A stretch of DNA of 64,000 nucleotides from Roseobacter sp. HKCCD6576-2 (lineage in GTDB: Bacteria; Pseudomonadota; Alphaproteobacteria; Rhodobacterales; Rhodobacteraceae). Where the stretch lies: assembly GCF_013179285.1 (NCBI RefSeq), contig NZ_WVNW01000007.1, forward strand, positions 1-64,000. The letters are read 5' to 3'. Positions 43,065 through 52,800 of the stretch are shown piece by piece (position 1 is the stretch's first letter; every line of letters begins with the position of its first letter). A program made the position numbers and the translations under genes. The notes beneath the pieces were generated by a model. That model made no database searches and was not told the origin of the DNA. It was given only the letters and a program-made list of their open reading frames with translations.

Positions 43065-44300
43065 TCAGGCCGTGCGCCACCAGCGCCGCGGCTCGACATT
43101 CTCGGCGCGGGTATCTGCCGGGATCTGCCGCGCGATGTCGTAGATTTCCTGGTAGGTGTCGATGCCACCCGCCCAACCGTTGAGGCGTTCACGCCACTGT
43201 GCCCAGGGTTCTGGGTTGAACTCGGGCGAGCACATCTCTTCGGCCATCCGGATTTGATCGTCGGGCAAGAAGGCCGGACGCACATCGTTTTCGGCGAAGA
43301 TCGTGCCGGGCAGCACCGGATCGGAGAAGCCGACGGTGTTGACCAGCGCGGCCTCGTTGGCCGCCTGCACATGGACCTGCGCCAGATAGGCGGATTCCAT
43401 GATTGCATCTTGCAGTTCGCCCGACATCGCGTCGAATTTCTCCGCCGACATGCCGGTATGCTCGGTGCCGCAGAAGAATTTCAGATCGACCGACTGGCTG
43501 ACCACCGGCGACATGTTGGCGTACGCCACGGCCGAGGCCCAAGTCTCTGCCCCGTCGATCAGGCCTTGGCGCAGACCGTCGAGGGTCTCTTCCCAGGCAA
43601 TCGGTGTCGGGTTCAGGTTCAGAAGCTGCATGGCGATCCGGCCAAGCTGCGTGCCGGTAACCCGGTTCCGCGTGCCGAAGAGCTCTTCCAGCGAGGTTAC
43701 CGTTGGGCGGTCGGCAAAAGACTGACCAAGCTGGATGCCGCGCAGTTCTGCGTGGCTGAACAGGAACTTCACGCCATGGCGCTGTTCCAGAGGATCGCGC
43801 AAGAGGCGCATCGAGTCCGGGCTGTAGAGGAAATGATACTGATCCGCGCGCGAGCGGAACATATACGCATAATCCAGCACGTTCAGATACGGCGCGGCAC
43901 CAGCGGAGTTCTGGGTCGAGGCGGCATACATATCCACCACACCAAGTTGGGTTTTCTCCAGGCAGTTCAACTGGCCGCAGATCTGGTTATCGCCGATAAA
44001 CTCGATCCGGATCGCCCCGTCGGTCCGCTCCTCAAGGTCGCGGGCGAATTCCAGAACACCGGCCCGCTCAATCAACAGGTTTCGCGCATTGAAGCCGGAG
44101 GCCCCGAGGGTGAGCTGATGTTCGGGCTCACGCGAATAGCGGCGTTCATAGGTCGATTCCACTGCCCGCGCGAGCGACGGCAGCGTGATGGCACCAGTGA
44201 ACGTGGCGGCCCCCATCACAACGGATGACATCCCATATGTACTTGTCAGTTTGAGCAGATCCCGACGCGAGATCTGCTGAAGGACTTTTGCAGCCTTCAT
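43065..44300 (-). CDS. iseK: TRAP transporter solute-binding protein (IseK/DctP-like), Tat-type signal
   Basis: A 411-residue periplasmic protein. ATG 44300 follows GGGAGGAAGAGG and gives a twin-arginine signal (ISRRDLLKLTSTYGMSSVVM). The mature protein has the DctP features LGASGFNARNLLIERAGVLE, and DGLRQGLIDGAETWASAV near 255. It is divergent from iseJ. The ligand is inferred as isethionate or a close C2 sulfonate. Confidence 0.88.
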   Translation of the reverse strand: MKAAKVLQQISRRDLLKLTSTYGMSSVVMGAATFTGAITLPSLARAVESTYERRYSREPEHQLTLGASGFNARNLLIERAGVLEFARDLEERTDGAIRIEFIGDNQICGQLNCLEKTQLGVVDMYAASTQNSAGAAPYLNVLDYAYMFRSRADQYHFLYSPDSMRLLRDPLEQRHGVKFLFSHAELRGIQLGQSFADRPTVTSLEELFGTRNRVTGTQLGRIAMQLLNLNPTPIAWEETLDGLRQGLIDGAETWASAVAYANMSPVVSQSVDLKFFCGTEHTGMSAEKFDAMSGELQDAIMESAYLAQVHVQAANEAALVNTVGFSDPVLPGTIFAENDVRPAFLPDDQIRMAEEMCSPEFNPEPWAQWRERLNGWAGGIDTYQEIYDIARQIPADTRAENVEPRRWWRTA

Positions 44301-44420
44301 GTCCTCTTCCTCCCTATTGCGCAAAAATGATACTTGCGGTCTCAATATTGCTCATTTTATGTTCGGTCTGGCAAGGAAAATCTTTCTTCTGCGCAAAGGA
44401 TAGGCAGGGAGTCCCAAAAA
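44301..44420. promoter_or_regulatory. divergent promoter region iseKLM / iseJ-xsc-tauZ
   Basis: The 120-bp gap holds two direct copies of TGCGCAAA (44318-44325 and 44390-44397), the first inside the palindrome TTGCGCAA, and an AT-rich centre with CAATATTG. The duplicated motif near each flanking start is a candidate operator for the IclR regulator. Confidence 0.5.
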
Positions 44421-46055
44421 ATGTCTGATATATCAGCAGATTATGTGATTGTCGGGGCGGGCTCTGCGGGCTGTGTTTTGGCGAATCGGTTGTCTGCCGA
44501 TCCGTCGATCAAAGTGGTGCTGCTTGAGGCGGGCGGGCGTGACTGGAACCCTTGGATTCATATTCCGGTCGGATATTTTAAGACGATGCATAACCCGTCG
44601 GTGGATTGGTGTTACCGCACCGAACCGGACCCTGGTTTGAACGGACGGCAGCTTGATTGGCCGCGCGGCAAGGTGCTCGGCGGATCGTCGTCGCTGAACG
44701 GGTTGCTCTATGTCAGGGGGCAGCCGGAGGATTACGACCGCTGGCGGCAAATGGGCAATCCGGGCTGGGGCTGGGACGATGTTTTGCCGCTTTTCAAGCG
44801 TTCGGAGAAGCAAGAGCGCGGCGCCGATGAGTTCCATGGTGATCAAGGGACGCTTGCAGTCTCCAATATGCGGCTGCAACGGCCGATCTGCGACGCTTGG
44901 GTCGCGGCGGCGCAGACGGCGGGCTATCCGTTCAATCCCGATTACAACGGGGCGTCCCAAGAAGGCGTCGGCTATTTCCAACTGACCGCCGAGAAGGGCC
45001 GCCGCTGCTCAAGCGCGGTTGCGTTTCTCAAACCGGCGCGGGGGCGCCAGAACCTGACCATCTTGACCCATGCGCAGACGCAACGGGTTCTGATCGAAGA
45101 TGGCCGTGCCACGGGTGTGGTCTATCGCGACAAATCCGGCGCAGAACAGATCGTGCGTGCCAATGCGGAGGTCATCCTGTCCTCTGGCGCCATTGGCTCG
45201 CCGCAAATCCTGATGTGTTCTGGCATCGGGGAGGCGGATCAGTTGCGCGATCACGGGATCGATGTTCTGCGCGACAGGACGGGCGTGGGCAAGAACCTCC
45301 AGGACCATCTGCAAGCGCGTCTGGTTTTCAAATGCAATGAGCCGACGCTAAACGATGAGGTGCGGAGCCTGTTCAACCAAGCGCGTATTGCCCTAAAATA
45401 CGCCATGTTCCGCTCCGGCCCGATGACGATGGCCGCAAGCCTCGCCACTGGGTTCTTGCGCACCAGCGACCATGTGGAAACGCCTGATATTCAGTTCCAT
45501 ATCCAACCCTGGTCGGCGGATAGCCCGGGGGAGGGTGTGCACCCATTTTCGGCCTTCACCATGTCGGTTTGTCAGTTGCGTCCCGAAAGCCGGGGTGAGA
45601 TCCGCTTGGCTTCGCATGATCCAGGCGTCTACCCGAAAATCCACCCCAACTATCTGGCGACCGAGACCGATTGCCGAACCATCGTTGAAGGCGTCAAGAT
45701 CGCGCGCAAAATCGCCCGGCACGCGCCGCTCGACAGCAAAATTGCTGAAGAGTTCCGGCCCACTGCTGCGCTTGAGATGGACGATTATGCGGGCACGCTT
45801 GATTGGGCACGGAATAACTCGGTGTCGATCTATCACCCAACGGGCACCTGCAAGATGGGCAGTGGCGATGACGCGGTCGTCGATGCGCGGCTCAGGGTCC
45901 ACGGGATTGATGGTCTCCGCGTCGCCGATTGCTCGATCATGCCCGAGATCGTCTCGGGCAACACCAACGCTCCTGCGATCATGATCGGCGAGAAAGCCTC
46001 CGATCTGATCCTTGAAGATCGCCGGGCGGGTGCCGCCCGTCCGGTTCACGCCTAA
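44421..46055 (+). CDS. iseJ: GMC family FAD oxidoreductase, likely isethionate dehydrogenase
   Basis: A 544-residue flavoprotein: ADYVIVGAGSAGCVLANRLS dinucleotide fold at residue 7, GMC signature 1 around WPRGKVLGGSSSLNGLLYV near 80, signature 2 GAIGSPQILMCSGIG near 260, and the catalytic His region SIYHPTGTCKMG near 475 with GNTNAPAIMIGEKAS near 515. It resembles choline dehydrogenase; directly upstream of xsc in this setting, oxidation of isethionate to sulfoacetaldehyde is the best reading. No signal peptide, so it acts in the cytoplasm or at the inner membrane face. Confidence 0.82.
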   Translation: MSDISADYVIVGAGSAGCVLANRLSADPSIKVVLLEAGGRDWNPWIHIPVGYFKTMHNPSVDWCYRTEPDPGLNGRQLDWPRGKVLGGSSSLNGLLYVRGQPEDYDRWRQMGNPGWGWDDVLPLFKRSEKQERGADEFHGDQGTLAVSNMRLQRPICDAWVAAAQTAGYPFNPDYNGASQEGVGYFQLTAEKGRRCSSAVAFLKPARGRQNLTILTHAQTQRVLIEDGRATGVVYRDKSGAEQIVRANAEVILSSGAIGSPQILMCSGIGEADQLRDHGIDVLRDRTGVGKNLQDHLQARLVFKCNEPTLNDEVRSLFNQARIALKYAMFRSGPMTMAASLATGFLRTSDHVETPDIQFHIQPWSADSPGEGVHPFSAFTMSVCQLRPESRGEIRLASHDPGVYPKIHPNYLATETDCRTIVEGVKIARKIARHAPLDSKIAEEFRPTAALEMDDYAGTLDWARNNSVSIYHPTGTCKMGSGDDAVVDARLRVHGIDGLRVADCSIMPEIVSGNTNAPAIMIGEKASDLILEDRRAGAARPVHA

Positions 46056-46080
46056 CCCCGAAACGCGAAGGAATACGCCA

Positions 46081-47862
46081 GTGAAAATGACCACTGAAGA
46101 AGCATTTGTGAAAGTCTTGCAGATGCAAGGGATCGACAATGCCTTTGGGATTATCGGCTCGGCGATGATGCCGATCTCTGATCTGTTCCCGGCGGCGGGG
46201 ATCAAGTTCTGGGACTGCGCCCATGAAACCTCTGGCGGGATGATTGCTGATGGCTACACCCGCGCCTCGGGCAAAATGTCGATGGCGATTGCGCAGAATG
46301 GGCCGGGCATCACCAATTTCGTGACGCCGGTGAAGACGGCCTATTGGAACCATACGCCGATGCTCTTGGTCACGCCGCAAGCGGCCAACAAGACCATCGG
46401 GCAGGGCGGTTTCCAAGAGATCGAACAGATGAAGCTGTTCGAGGATATGGTCTGCTATCAGGAAGAGGTGCGCGACCCCTCGCGGATGGCCGAAGTGCTG
46501 AACCGGGTGATCGAGAAGGCCTGGCGCGGCTCGGCGCCTGCGCAGATCAACATCCCCCGCGATTACTGGACCCAAGTGATCGATATCGACCTGCCGCAGA
46601 TCATCCGTCTGGAACGCCCGCAGGGCGGCGAACAGGCCGTGGCCAATGCGGCGAAACTGCTCAGCGACGCGGCGTTCCCGGTCATCCTGAACGGGGCCGG
46701 TGTGATCCTGTCGGATGCGATCGACGCCAGTGTGAAGTTGGCCGAAGCGCTTGATGCCCCCGTGGCCTGTGGTTATCAGCACAATGATGCCTTCCCTGGC
46801 TCCCATCCGCTGGCTGTCGGCCCGCTTGGCTATAACGGCTCGAAAGCGGCCATGGAGTTGATCCAGAAGGCCGATGTGGTTCTGGCGCTCGGCAACCGTT
46901 TGAACCCCTTCTCGACGCTGCCGGGCTATGGCATCAACTACTGGCCGACCGAGGCCAAGATCATCCAGGTGGATATCAACTCCGACCGGATCGGCCTGAC
47001 CAAGAAGGTCGATGTGGCGATCCAAGGCGATGCCAAACGCGTGGCCGAGCAGTTGCTGGAGAAACTCGGCACCGGTGCGGGCGACAAGGGCCGCAAACAG
47101 CGCAAAGACTTGATTGCCATGACCAAATCCCGATGGGCGCAGGAACTCTCCTCCCTCGACCACGAAGAGGACAATGACGAAGGCGTCACCTGGAACGAGC
47201 GCGCCCGCAACCGTCAGCCGGATCGGATGAGCCCGCGCCAAGCCTGGCGTGCGATCATGTCGGCGATGCCGAAAGACGCGATTATCTCGTCCGATATCGG
47301 CAACAACTGTGCCATCGGCAATGCGTATCCGAGCTTCGACAAAGGCCGTAAATACCTCGCCCCTGGGCTGTTTGGCCCCTGTGGCTATGGTTTGCCGGCG
47401 ATCCTCGGGGCGAAGATCGGCTGCCCGGACGTGCCAGTGATCGGCTTTGCGGGCGACGGGGCATTCGGGATTTCGATGAACGAGATGACCGCCTGTGGCC
47501 GGGGCGATTGGCCGCCGATCACCATGATCATCTTCCGCAATTACCAGTGGGGCGCCGAGAAACGCAACACCACGCTTTGGTTCGAGGACAATTTTGTCGG
47601 TACCGAGTTGAACGAGGGTGTGAACTACGCCGAGATCGCCAAAGGCTGCGGCTTGAAAGGCGTGCAAGCCACGTCGATGGAGCAATTGACCGAGGTTCTG
47701 AACACTGCCGTCAAAGAGCAGATGACAGAGGGCGTCACCACCTTTATCGAGGTGGTGCTGAACCAAGAGCTGGGGGAGCCGTTCCGCCGCGACGCGATGA
47801 AAAAACCCGTCACGGTGGCAGGGATTTCCGCCAGCGATATGCGTCCGCAACAACGGGTCTAA
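46081..47862 (+). CDS. xsc: sulfoacetaldehyde acetyltransferase
   Basis: A 593-residue thiamine-diphosphate enzyme that converts sulfoacetaldehyde and phosphate to acetyl phosphate and sulfite. Motifs: the activating Glu in CAHETSGGMIADGYTRASGK near 42, the central domain, and the ThDP/Mg motif GDGAFGISMNEMTACGRGDW near 459 with IIFRNYQWGAEK. The start is GTG 46081, reading MKMTTEEAF, because GAAGGA sits 6 nt upstream; ATG two codons on is possible. It is 25 nt after iseJ. No pta is seen beside it, so acetyl phosphate handling must be elsewhere. Confidence 0.97.
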   Translation: MKMTTEEAFVKVLQMQGIDNAFGIIGSAMMPISDLFPAAGIKFWDCAHETSGGMIADGYTRASGKMSMAIAQNGPGITNFVTPVKTAYWNHTPMLLVTPQAANKTIGQGGFQEIEQMKLFEDMVCYQEEVRDPSRMAEVLNRVIEKAWRGSAPAQINIPRDYWTQVIDIDLPQIIRLERPQGGEQAVANAAKLLSDAAFPVILNGAGVILSDAIDASVKLAEALDAPVACGYQHNDAFPGSHPLAVGPLGYNGSKAAMELIQKADVVLALGNRLNPFSTLPGYGINYWPTEAKIIQVDINSDRIGLTKKVDVAIQGDAKRVAEQLLEKLGTGAGDKGRKQRKDLIAMTKSRWAQELSSLDHEEDNDEGVTWNERARNRQPDRMSPRQAWRAIMSAMPKDAIISSDIGNNCAIGNAYPSFDKGRKYLAPGLFGPCGYGLPAILGAKIGCPDVPVIGFAGDGAFGISMNEMTACGRGDWPPITMIIFRNYQWGAEKRNTTLWFEDNFVGTELNEGVNYAEIAKGCGLKGVQATSMEQLTEVLNTAVKEQMTEGVTTFIEVVLNQELGEPFRRDAMKKPVTVAGISASDMRPQQRV

Positions 47863-47874
47863 GAAAGCGTCAAA

Positions 47875-48906
47875 ATGATCCCAGGAAACAACCTGCCTGC
47901 GTTCCTCCAGAATTTGGGGGAGCGCATTAAGCCGCTATGGCCGGGCATTTTGGTGGCCGCCTTGGTCGCCTTGGCGGCGCAGTTTGTGGCCGAGCATTAC
48001 GGCGCGCCAGCGATGTTGATGGCGCTGCTTTTCGGCATTGCGCTGAATTTTCTGGGTGAATCTGGCAAAGCTGCCCCTGGGATTGCGTTTGGCGCCCGCA
48101 CCGTCTTGCGGTTTGGCGTCGCGATCCTGGGCGCGCGGATCAGCGTGGAGATGCTGATGTCGCTTGGCTGGGGGATGATCGGCCTCTTGGTTCTCGGCAC
48201 TGTGGCGACGATCATCTTCGGCGTGGTCCTGGCGCGCTTTATTGGCCAAGGGCCGCGCTTTGCAATTTTGACAGCGGGTGCTGTGGCGATCTGTGGCGCG
48301 TCGGCCGCCATGGCGATTGCGGCCGTTTTGCCAAAGGACGAAAAGTCCGAGCGAAATCTGTTATTTACCGTTCTGGGTGTCACGGTTTTGTCGACCGTTG
48401 CAATGATCGTTTATCCCATCCTCACCAACTGCCTTGGCTTCGACGATGTCACCGCAGGGGCGTTTATTGGGGCCACTGTCCACGATGTGGCGCAAGTGGT
48501 CGGTGCAGGGTTCTCGATCTCGGATACCGCCGGCGAGACCTCGACATTGGTTAAGCTCATCCGTGTGTCTTTCCTGGCCCCGGTCGTGGTTATCATCGCG
48601 CTTGTCTGGCGCCAAAGCGAAGCCGAGACAGATGGTCATCGCCCACCGATCATTCCCGGCTTCGTGCTCGGCTTTTTGGCGCTCGCGACATTGAATTCCT
48701 TTGGAGTGATCCCGCCGGTTATCGGCGGCTTTCTCGCCGCGCTGTCCAGTTGGGCGCTGCTGACAGCCATCGCCGCGGTTGGTATGAAGACCGATCTCAA
48801 AAATGTCCTGCAAGTGGGGACCGCGCCGATCGTGTTGATCTTTGCCGAGACCCTGTTTCTGGCGGCGCTTGTCTTGGCGGGTATCAGCTTTCTAGAACTC
48901 TCCTGA
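47875..48906 (+). CDS. tauZ: YeiH/TauZ-type putative sulfate/sulfite exporter
   Basis: A 343-residue membrane protein with about ten helices and UPF0324 features: VLRFGVAILGARISVEMLMS near residue 80, CGASAAMAIAAVLP near 140, and GATVHDVAQVVGAGFSIS near 198. In organosulfonate loci such proteins are thought to export the sulfite or sulfate formed after Xsc. It is 12 nt downstream of xsc and ends the operon. Confidence 0.85.
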   Translation: MIPGNNLPAFLQNLGERIKPLWPGILVAALVALAAQFVAEHYGAPAMLMALLFGIALNFLGESGKAAPGIAFGARTVLRFGVAILGARISVEMLMSLGWGMIGLLVLGTVATIIFGVVLARFIGQGPRFAILTAGAVAICGASAAMAIAAVLPKDEKSERNLLFTVLGVTVLSTVAMIVYPILTNCLGFDDVTAGAFIGATVHDVAQVVGAGFSISDTAGETSTLVKLIRVSFLAPVVVIIALVWRQSEAETDGHRPPIIPGFVLGFLALATLNSFGVIPPVIGGFLAALSSWALLTAIAAVGMKTDLKNVLQVGTAPIVLIFAETLFLAALVLAGISFLELS

Positions 48907-49003
48907 TAGGTCGCGTGCAGCGCCGCGCCGACGCCGGAGGGTGCCACGTAGTACGAAAGAGGGTCGCCAGAACCAGGTTTCCATTCCTGGCGAAGTCGGC
49001 GGC

Positions 49004-49531
49004 TTAGTTCAGGCGGTCTATCGCGACGGAGAACCCGGTGAGCGAGAGGTCAAGCTGTGTCTCGTCACCGCTGCTCGACTCCATCACGACCGAGAGCGTT
49101 TCGCCAGCGATCATCTGGTCGATCAACGATTGGTCGGCCTCCTGGACCACAAAGCACCCGGTCTGAAGGCAGGTATTGATCGTATATGTCTCAGCGGTGC
49201 CGCCATCGACACTAAGATCGATGCCCCGCGGCAGGTTCAGCCCTAGCGGCAGTTGCACGATCAAGGTCGGGTTGTTGTCCCCTTCGGATTCTTGAAGCGA
49301 CACGCTCAAGATCCGCTGGCCATCGCCCGCCGACACAACATTCATCAGCGCCGCACATTGCAACCTGTCGCCGGTATTGTTGCATTGCACACCCCAGCCG
49401 GAGCTATCGGCAACCGCTTGCGGCGCGGCATCGGCGCCGCCGGTGGCCTGAGCCAGTGCGCTTGGCGTGGTCGCAACCGATGCCAGAAGCGCCAGTGCGG
49501 ACAGGAAATCGCGGGTTCGAATGATCTGCAT
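49004..49531 (-). CDS. invasion-associated locus B (IalB) family protein
   Basis: A 175-residue periplasmic protein with signal peptide (LSALALLASVATTPSALAQA) and the IalB pattern: WGVQCNNTGDRLQCAALMNV near residue 45, a QLPLGLNLPRGIDLSVDGG segment near 92, and two further Cys in NTCLQTGCFV near 120. Named after a Bartonella invasion factor, but widespread in non-pathogenic alphaproteobacteria. ATG 49531 has GGAGAAG. It is divergent from the giant adhesin gene. Confidence 0.9.
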   Translation of the reverse strand: MQIIRTRDFLSALALLASVATTPSALAQATGGADAAPQAVADSSGWGVQCNNTGDRLQCAALMNVVSAGDGQRILSVSLQESEGDNNPTLIVQLPLGLNLPRGIDLSVDGGTAETYTINTCLQTGCFVVQEADQSLIDQMIAGETLSVVMESSSGDETQLDLSLTGFSVAIDRLN

Positions 49532-49866
49532 CGTCTTCTCCAAACTAGGCAACATTGGCGCATTTGTCCCCGCATATGGGCCCGGCGTCGGGGACATCTG
49601 GCCATTAATTCGAGATCAGAAGTCAAATGCGCGAGGGGGTCAACCCGTCAGACCCAGTCAGACCCGCGAGCGTGTCTCGGTCGGGAACATGAGAGATATT
49701 ATTGAGATACTCGAATTCAGTTATTCAGTTAGCATTTGCATAGTTAGCCTTTCAGTGGTCTTATCGTGACGTAGGGGAAGTGTTTAAGGTCGGGATATAT
49801 ACCGCGAAGGCGATCCGTCCTTTTGGGAGTTCAGGGTTCCGATAATGCGTCGGATTGTTTGTTAAT
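49532..49866. promoter_or_regulatory. AT-rich divergent promoter region of ialB and the giant adhesin
   Basis: This 335-bp gap becomes markedly AT-rich between about 49686 and 49760, unlike the surrounding DNA, and probably holds the adhesin promoter. A tandem GTCAGACCC repeat sits at 49647-49665. No certain -35/-10 pair can be assigned by eye. Confidence 0.45.
49845..49865 (+). other. six-codon upstream mini-ORF before the giant adhesin
   Basis: ATG-CGT-CGG-ATT-GTT-TGT-TAA ends one base before the adhesin ATG (TAATATG). CAGGG lies upstream of the mini-ORF, while the adhesin ATG itself has no visible ribosome site, so coupled re-initiation is possible. Purely inferential. Confidence 0.35.
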
Positions 49867-52800
49867 ATGAAGCGTCGTCGGATCGCCTCTTTGGCTTGTT
49901 TCCGGTCGTCCACTATTCTCCGGTCGGGCCTCTTATCTCTCACGGTATTTTTGACTGCCCATGGTCAGGCCGTTGGGCAAGGATTTGATCGGACGCTGCC
50001 TACGGCGGTTGTCGATCGTTATCTTGTGTCGCAAGGGCAGCCCTCCACGTCCGGCGTGAACGGGGGGCTTGCTATGGTGTCGCGTTGGGCGCCACGTGCG
50101 TCTGGCGGCGTTCAGACCACATCCTCCGGTGTGCAGTCGGGCAGCTTGCGGTTCTTTATCCCGGCGATTCAATATGACAACTCACTGGTTTTCTTTGATC
50201 TGCGCGGCCAGTTCGGGAGCGGCTCGGCGCGGCAAGGATCGGTCGGTATTGGCTATCGTCAGATACTGCGCAATGGCGTGTTTGGCCGCGAAGCAATAGT
50301 TGGTCTCAATGCGTTTGTTGATGTTTTGGAATCGCAGAACGATGAAACCTATGTTCAAGGATCGCTCGGTGCCGAACTGATCACTGAACGGTTCGATCTT
50401 TTTGCAAATTATTATCTCTCTGGCGAAGACGCGAATAGCCTAACCAATCAGGCCTTGAGCGGCGTTATCGTCCAAGGCACCCAGATTGTTAACCAAAGCG
50501 GAACTCGGAGCAGCGTTGAGCGCTCCTATTCCGGTCTCGATCTGGCCGCGAGCTTGAAATTCCCGCTATCGGACGACACGCTTTTTCGACTGAACGGCGG
50601 CTATTACAATTTCGGCGAGAATGGCGACCGGTTCGAGGGTGGGTCCATCGGGCTTGGGGTCGATTTCGACAATCCTTTCGGGATTGACGGTGGACGTTTC
50701 AGCATCGGCGCGGAGCATCGTGACGATAGCCGCCGGGGGGGCGACACTGTTGCGTTTCTGCGTCTGGACATTCCATTGGGGCAGCGAGGTCGACGGGGCG
50801 GCTCGGACCGCAGCTTGACCGATCTGAACCGGGAAATCACTCGTGGCGCGCAGCGACGCGATTGGATTTTCACCGATTTGGAAGAGGTGGATAACGTTAC
50901 CGCCACGCAATTGACCGATGTGGGTTCGGGTGAGGGGCTGAACGCATATTTTGTGGCTGCGGCGGATCTGGGAGCCGGGGATTGCACATCCGATGCTGCA
51001 GCCTGCACATTTGCAGGTGCACAAGCTGACGCCGAAGCGGGCGCAGGTGATATCTTCATCGTTGTCGATGGGGCTGGGGCGATTGGATCGGTTTTGACGC
51101 TTGGCGCGGATCGGCAGCAGCTTGTGGGCGGCGGCGATACAGGCGCGGCGACGGTCCAATTGAGTGATGCGGCTGCGAGTGTCTTGACACTCAGCGGTTT
51201 AGGAGGGCGACCGACGATTGCGGGCGTCGATGTGGGTAGTTTTGGTGGCGTAACCGTTTCGGGTATCAGCACAAGCGGGCCAACCGCGTTGAGTGCGACC
51301 GGCTTTACCGAAGACTTGACGATAGACAACCTGCAGGCCAATGGCGGCGGGATCAACCTGGTTGGGAGCAGCGGCGCGACCGCGACCATCAGCAATTCGA
51401 CCCTGAACGGGGGCGCGGGCGCGGCGCTGACGGCGTCGAGCACGACAGCGGGTGGCTTGCTGCTGAATGTCAGCGATACGACCGCGAGCACAACGGGCGC
51501 TGGCCCTGCGATCGATGTCTCGGGCACCAATGCGGGCGATTTGGTCGTCACCGGATTTGCCGATAACACGGTGACCGGCACGGGCGGAGTCAGCTTCGAT
51601 AACGTGACCTTCGATGCCGACGGTAATCCGGGCAACGGGATCAGCCAGGTAAGTGGCGGTAACCTGACAATTGGCTCAGTAGGTTCTCCGGTGACCGGTG
51701 TTGGTCTGAACCTGAATGAGGTTCTGGGCGATCTTGCGTTTGGTACGCTTAATATCACCAATACCGGCGGCGCGGGTCTGTTTGTGCGTGATGATGCGGG
51801 GAAACTCGGCAGCTTCGCGCTGAGCAACACCGGCGGCACGATCAACACGACCGGCGGCACCGCGGTTGATATCGACCCGGTGACACTCAACATGACCCTG
51901 GATACGGTCAATGCCAGTGGCGGCGCGCATGGCGTGTTGCTGGATACGGCCACCGGCACGTTCAACGTGACCGGCGGCGCGATCACCGGCACGACCACGG
52001 CCGGATTGGCGATCACCAACTCCGATATCAATGTCAATTTTGGCGCGACGATTACGAACACAGTCGGTCAGTCATTTAGCTTCACGGATAATAGCGGTGG
52101 TACGGTCAATGTGACTGGGGCCATTGCCGATACCGGCAGCGGGATCGACATCTCCGACAATTCTGGTGGCACTGTGACCGTCAGCGATGCCGATATCGGG
52201 ACGGTTGGCGACCCGATGACGACCTCGGCACTGACCGTGGCCACCAACACTGGCGGCAGCTTCACCTTCACGCAGTTCGACAGCGTAAGCGCGGGTGGCA
52301 ATGCGGTTAGCATTATCAATAACACTGCCGGCGCTTCGATCGCCATCACGGATGGGACGATCATCCAAGACAACGGCAGCGGCGCCCCGGTGGCGGGCGA
52401 TGCCCTGCGGGTAACAGGTGGTGCGGCCACAGTCGATATCGGGGCGGATATCATCAAATCCGGGGATGATGGCGCTGCGGTTGTTGTCGATTCAACGGGT
52501 GGCACAACCACGATCTCCGGCACAATCACCCAAACCGGCGCGGCACCAGGCGGCATCTTGGTGCAGAACTCCACCGGCGGCGCTGTCAATTTCACCGGAT
52601 CGGCGATTTCGCTCACCGGAAGCGGCATCAATCTGGTGAACAATGCCGGTGCGGTGAGCTTTGAGACGGGCACCTCAGTGCAGATCACGGATCGTCCGGG
52701 CAACGGTATTTCGCTCTCGGGCAATGCGGGCTCGGTCAGTTTTGGTGGGCCTGTCTCGATTGACATGGGAACTGATACCAACGCGGCTGGCATCGATGTG

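Noticed and set aside
45979-47853. 624-residue minus-strand frame opposite xsc
   Set aside because: His/Arg/Asp-rich shadow translation of a gene with GC-rich third positions; no domain, and xsc is unambiguous.
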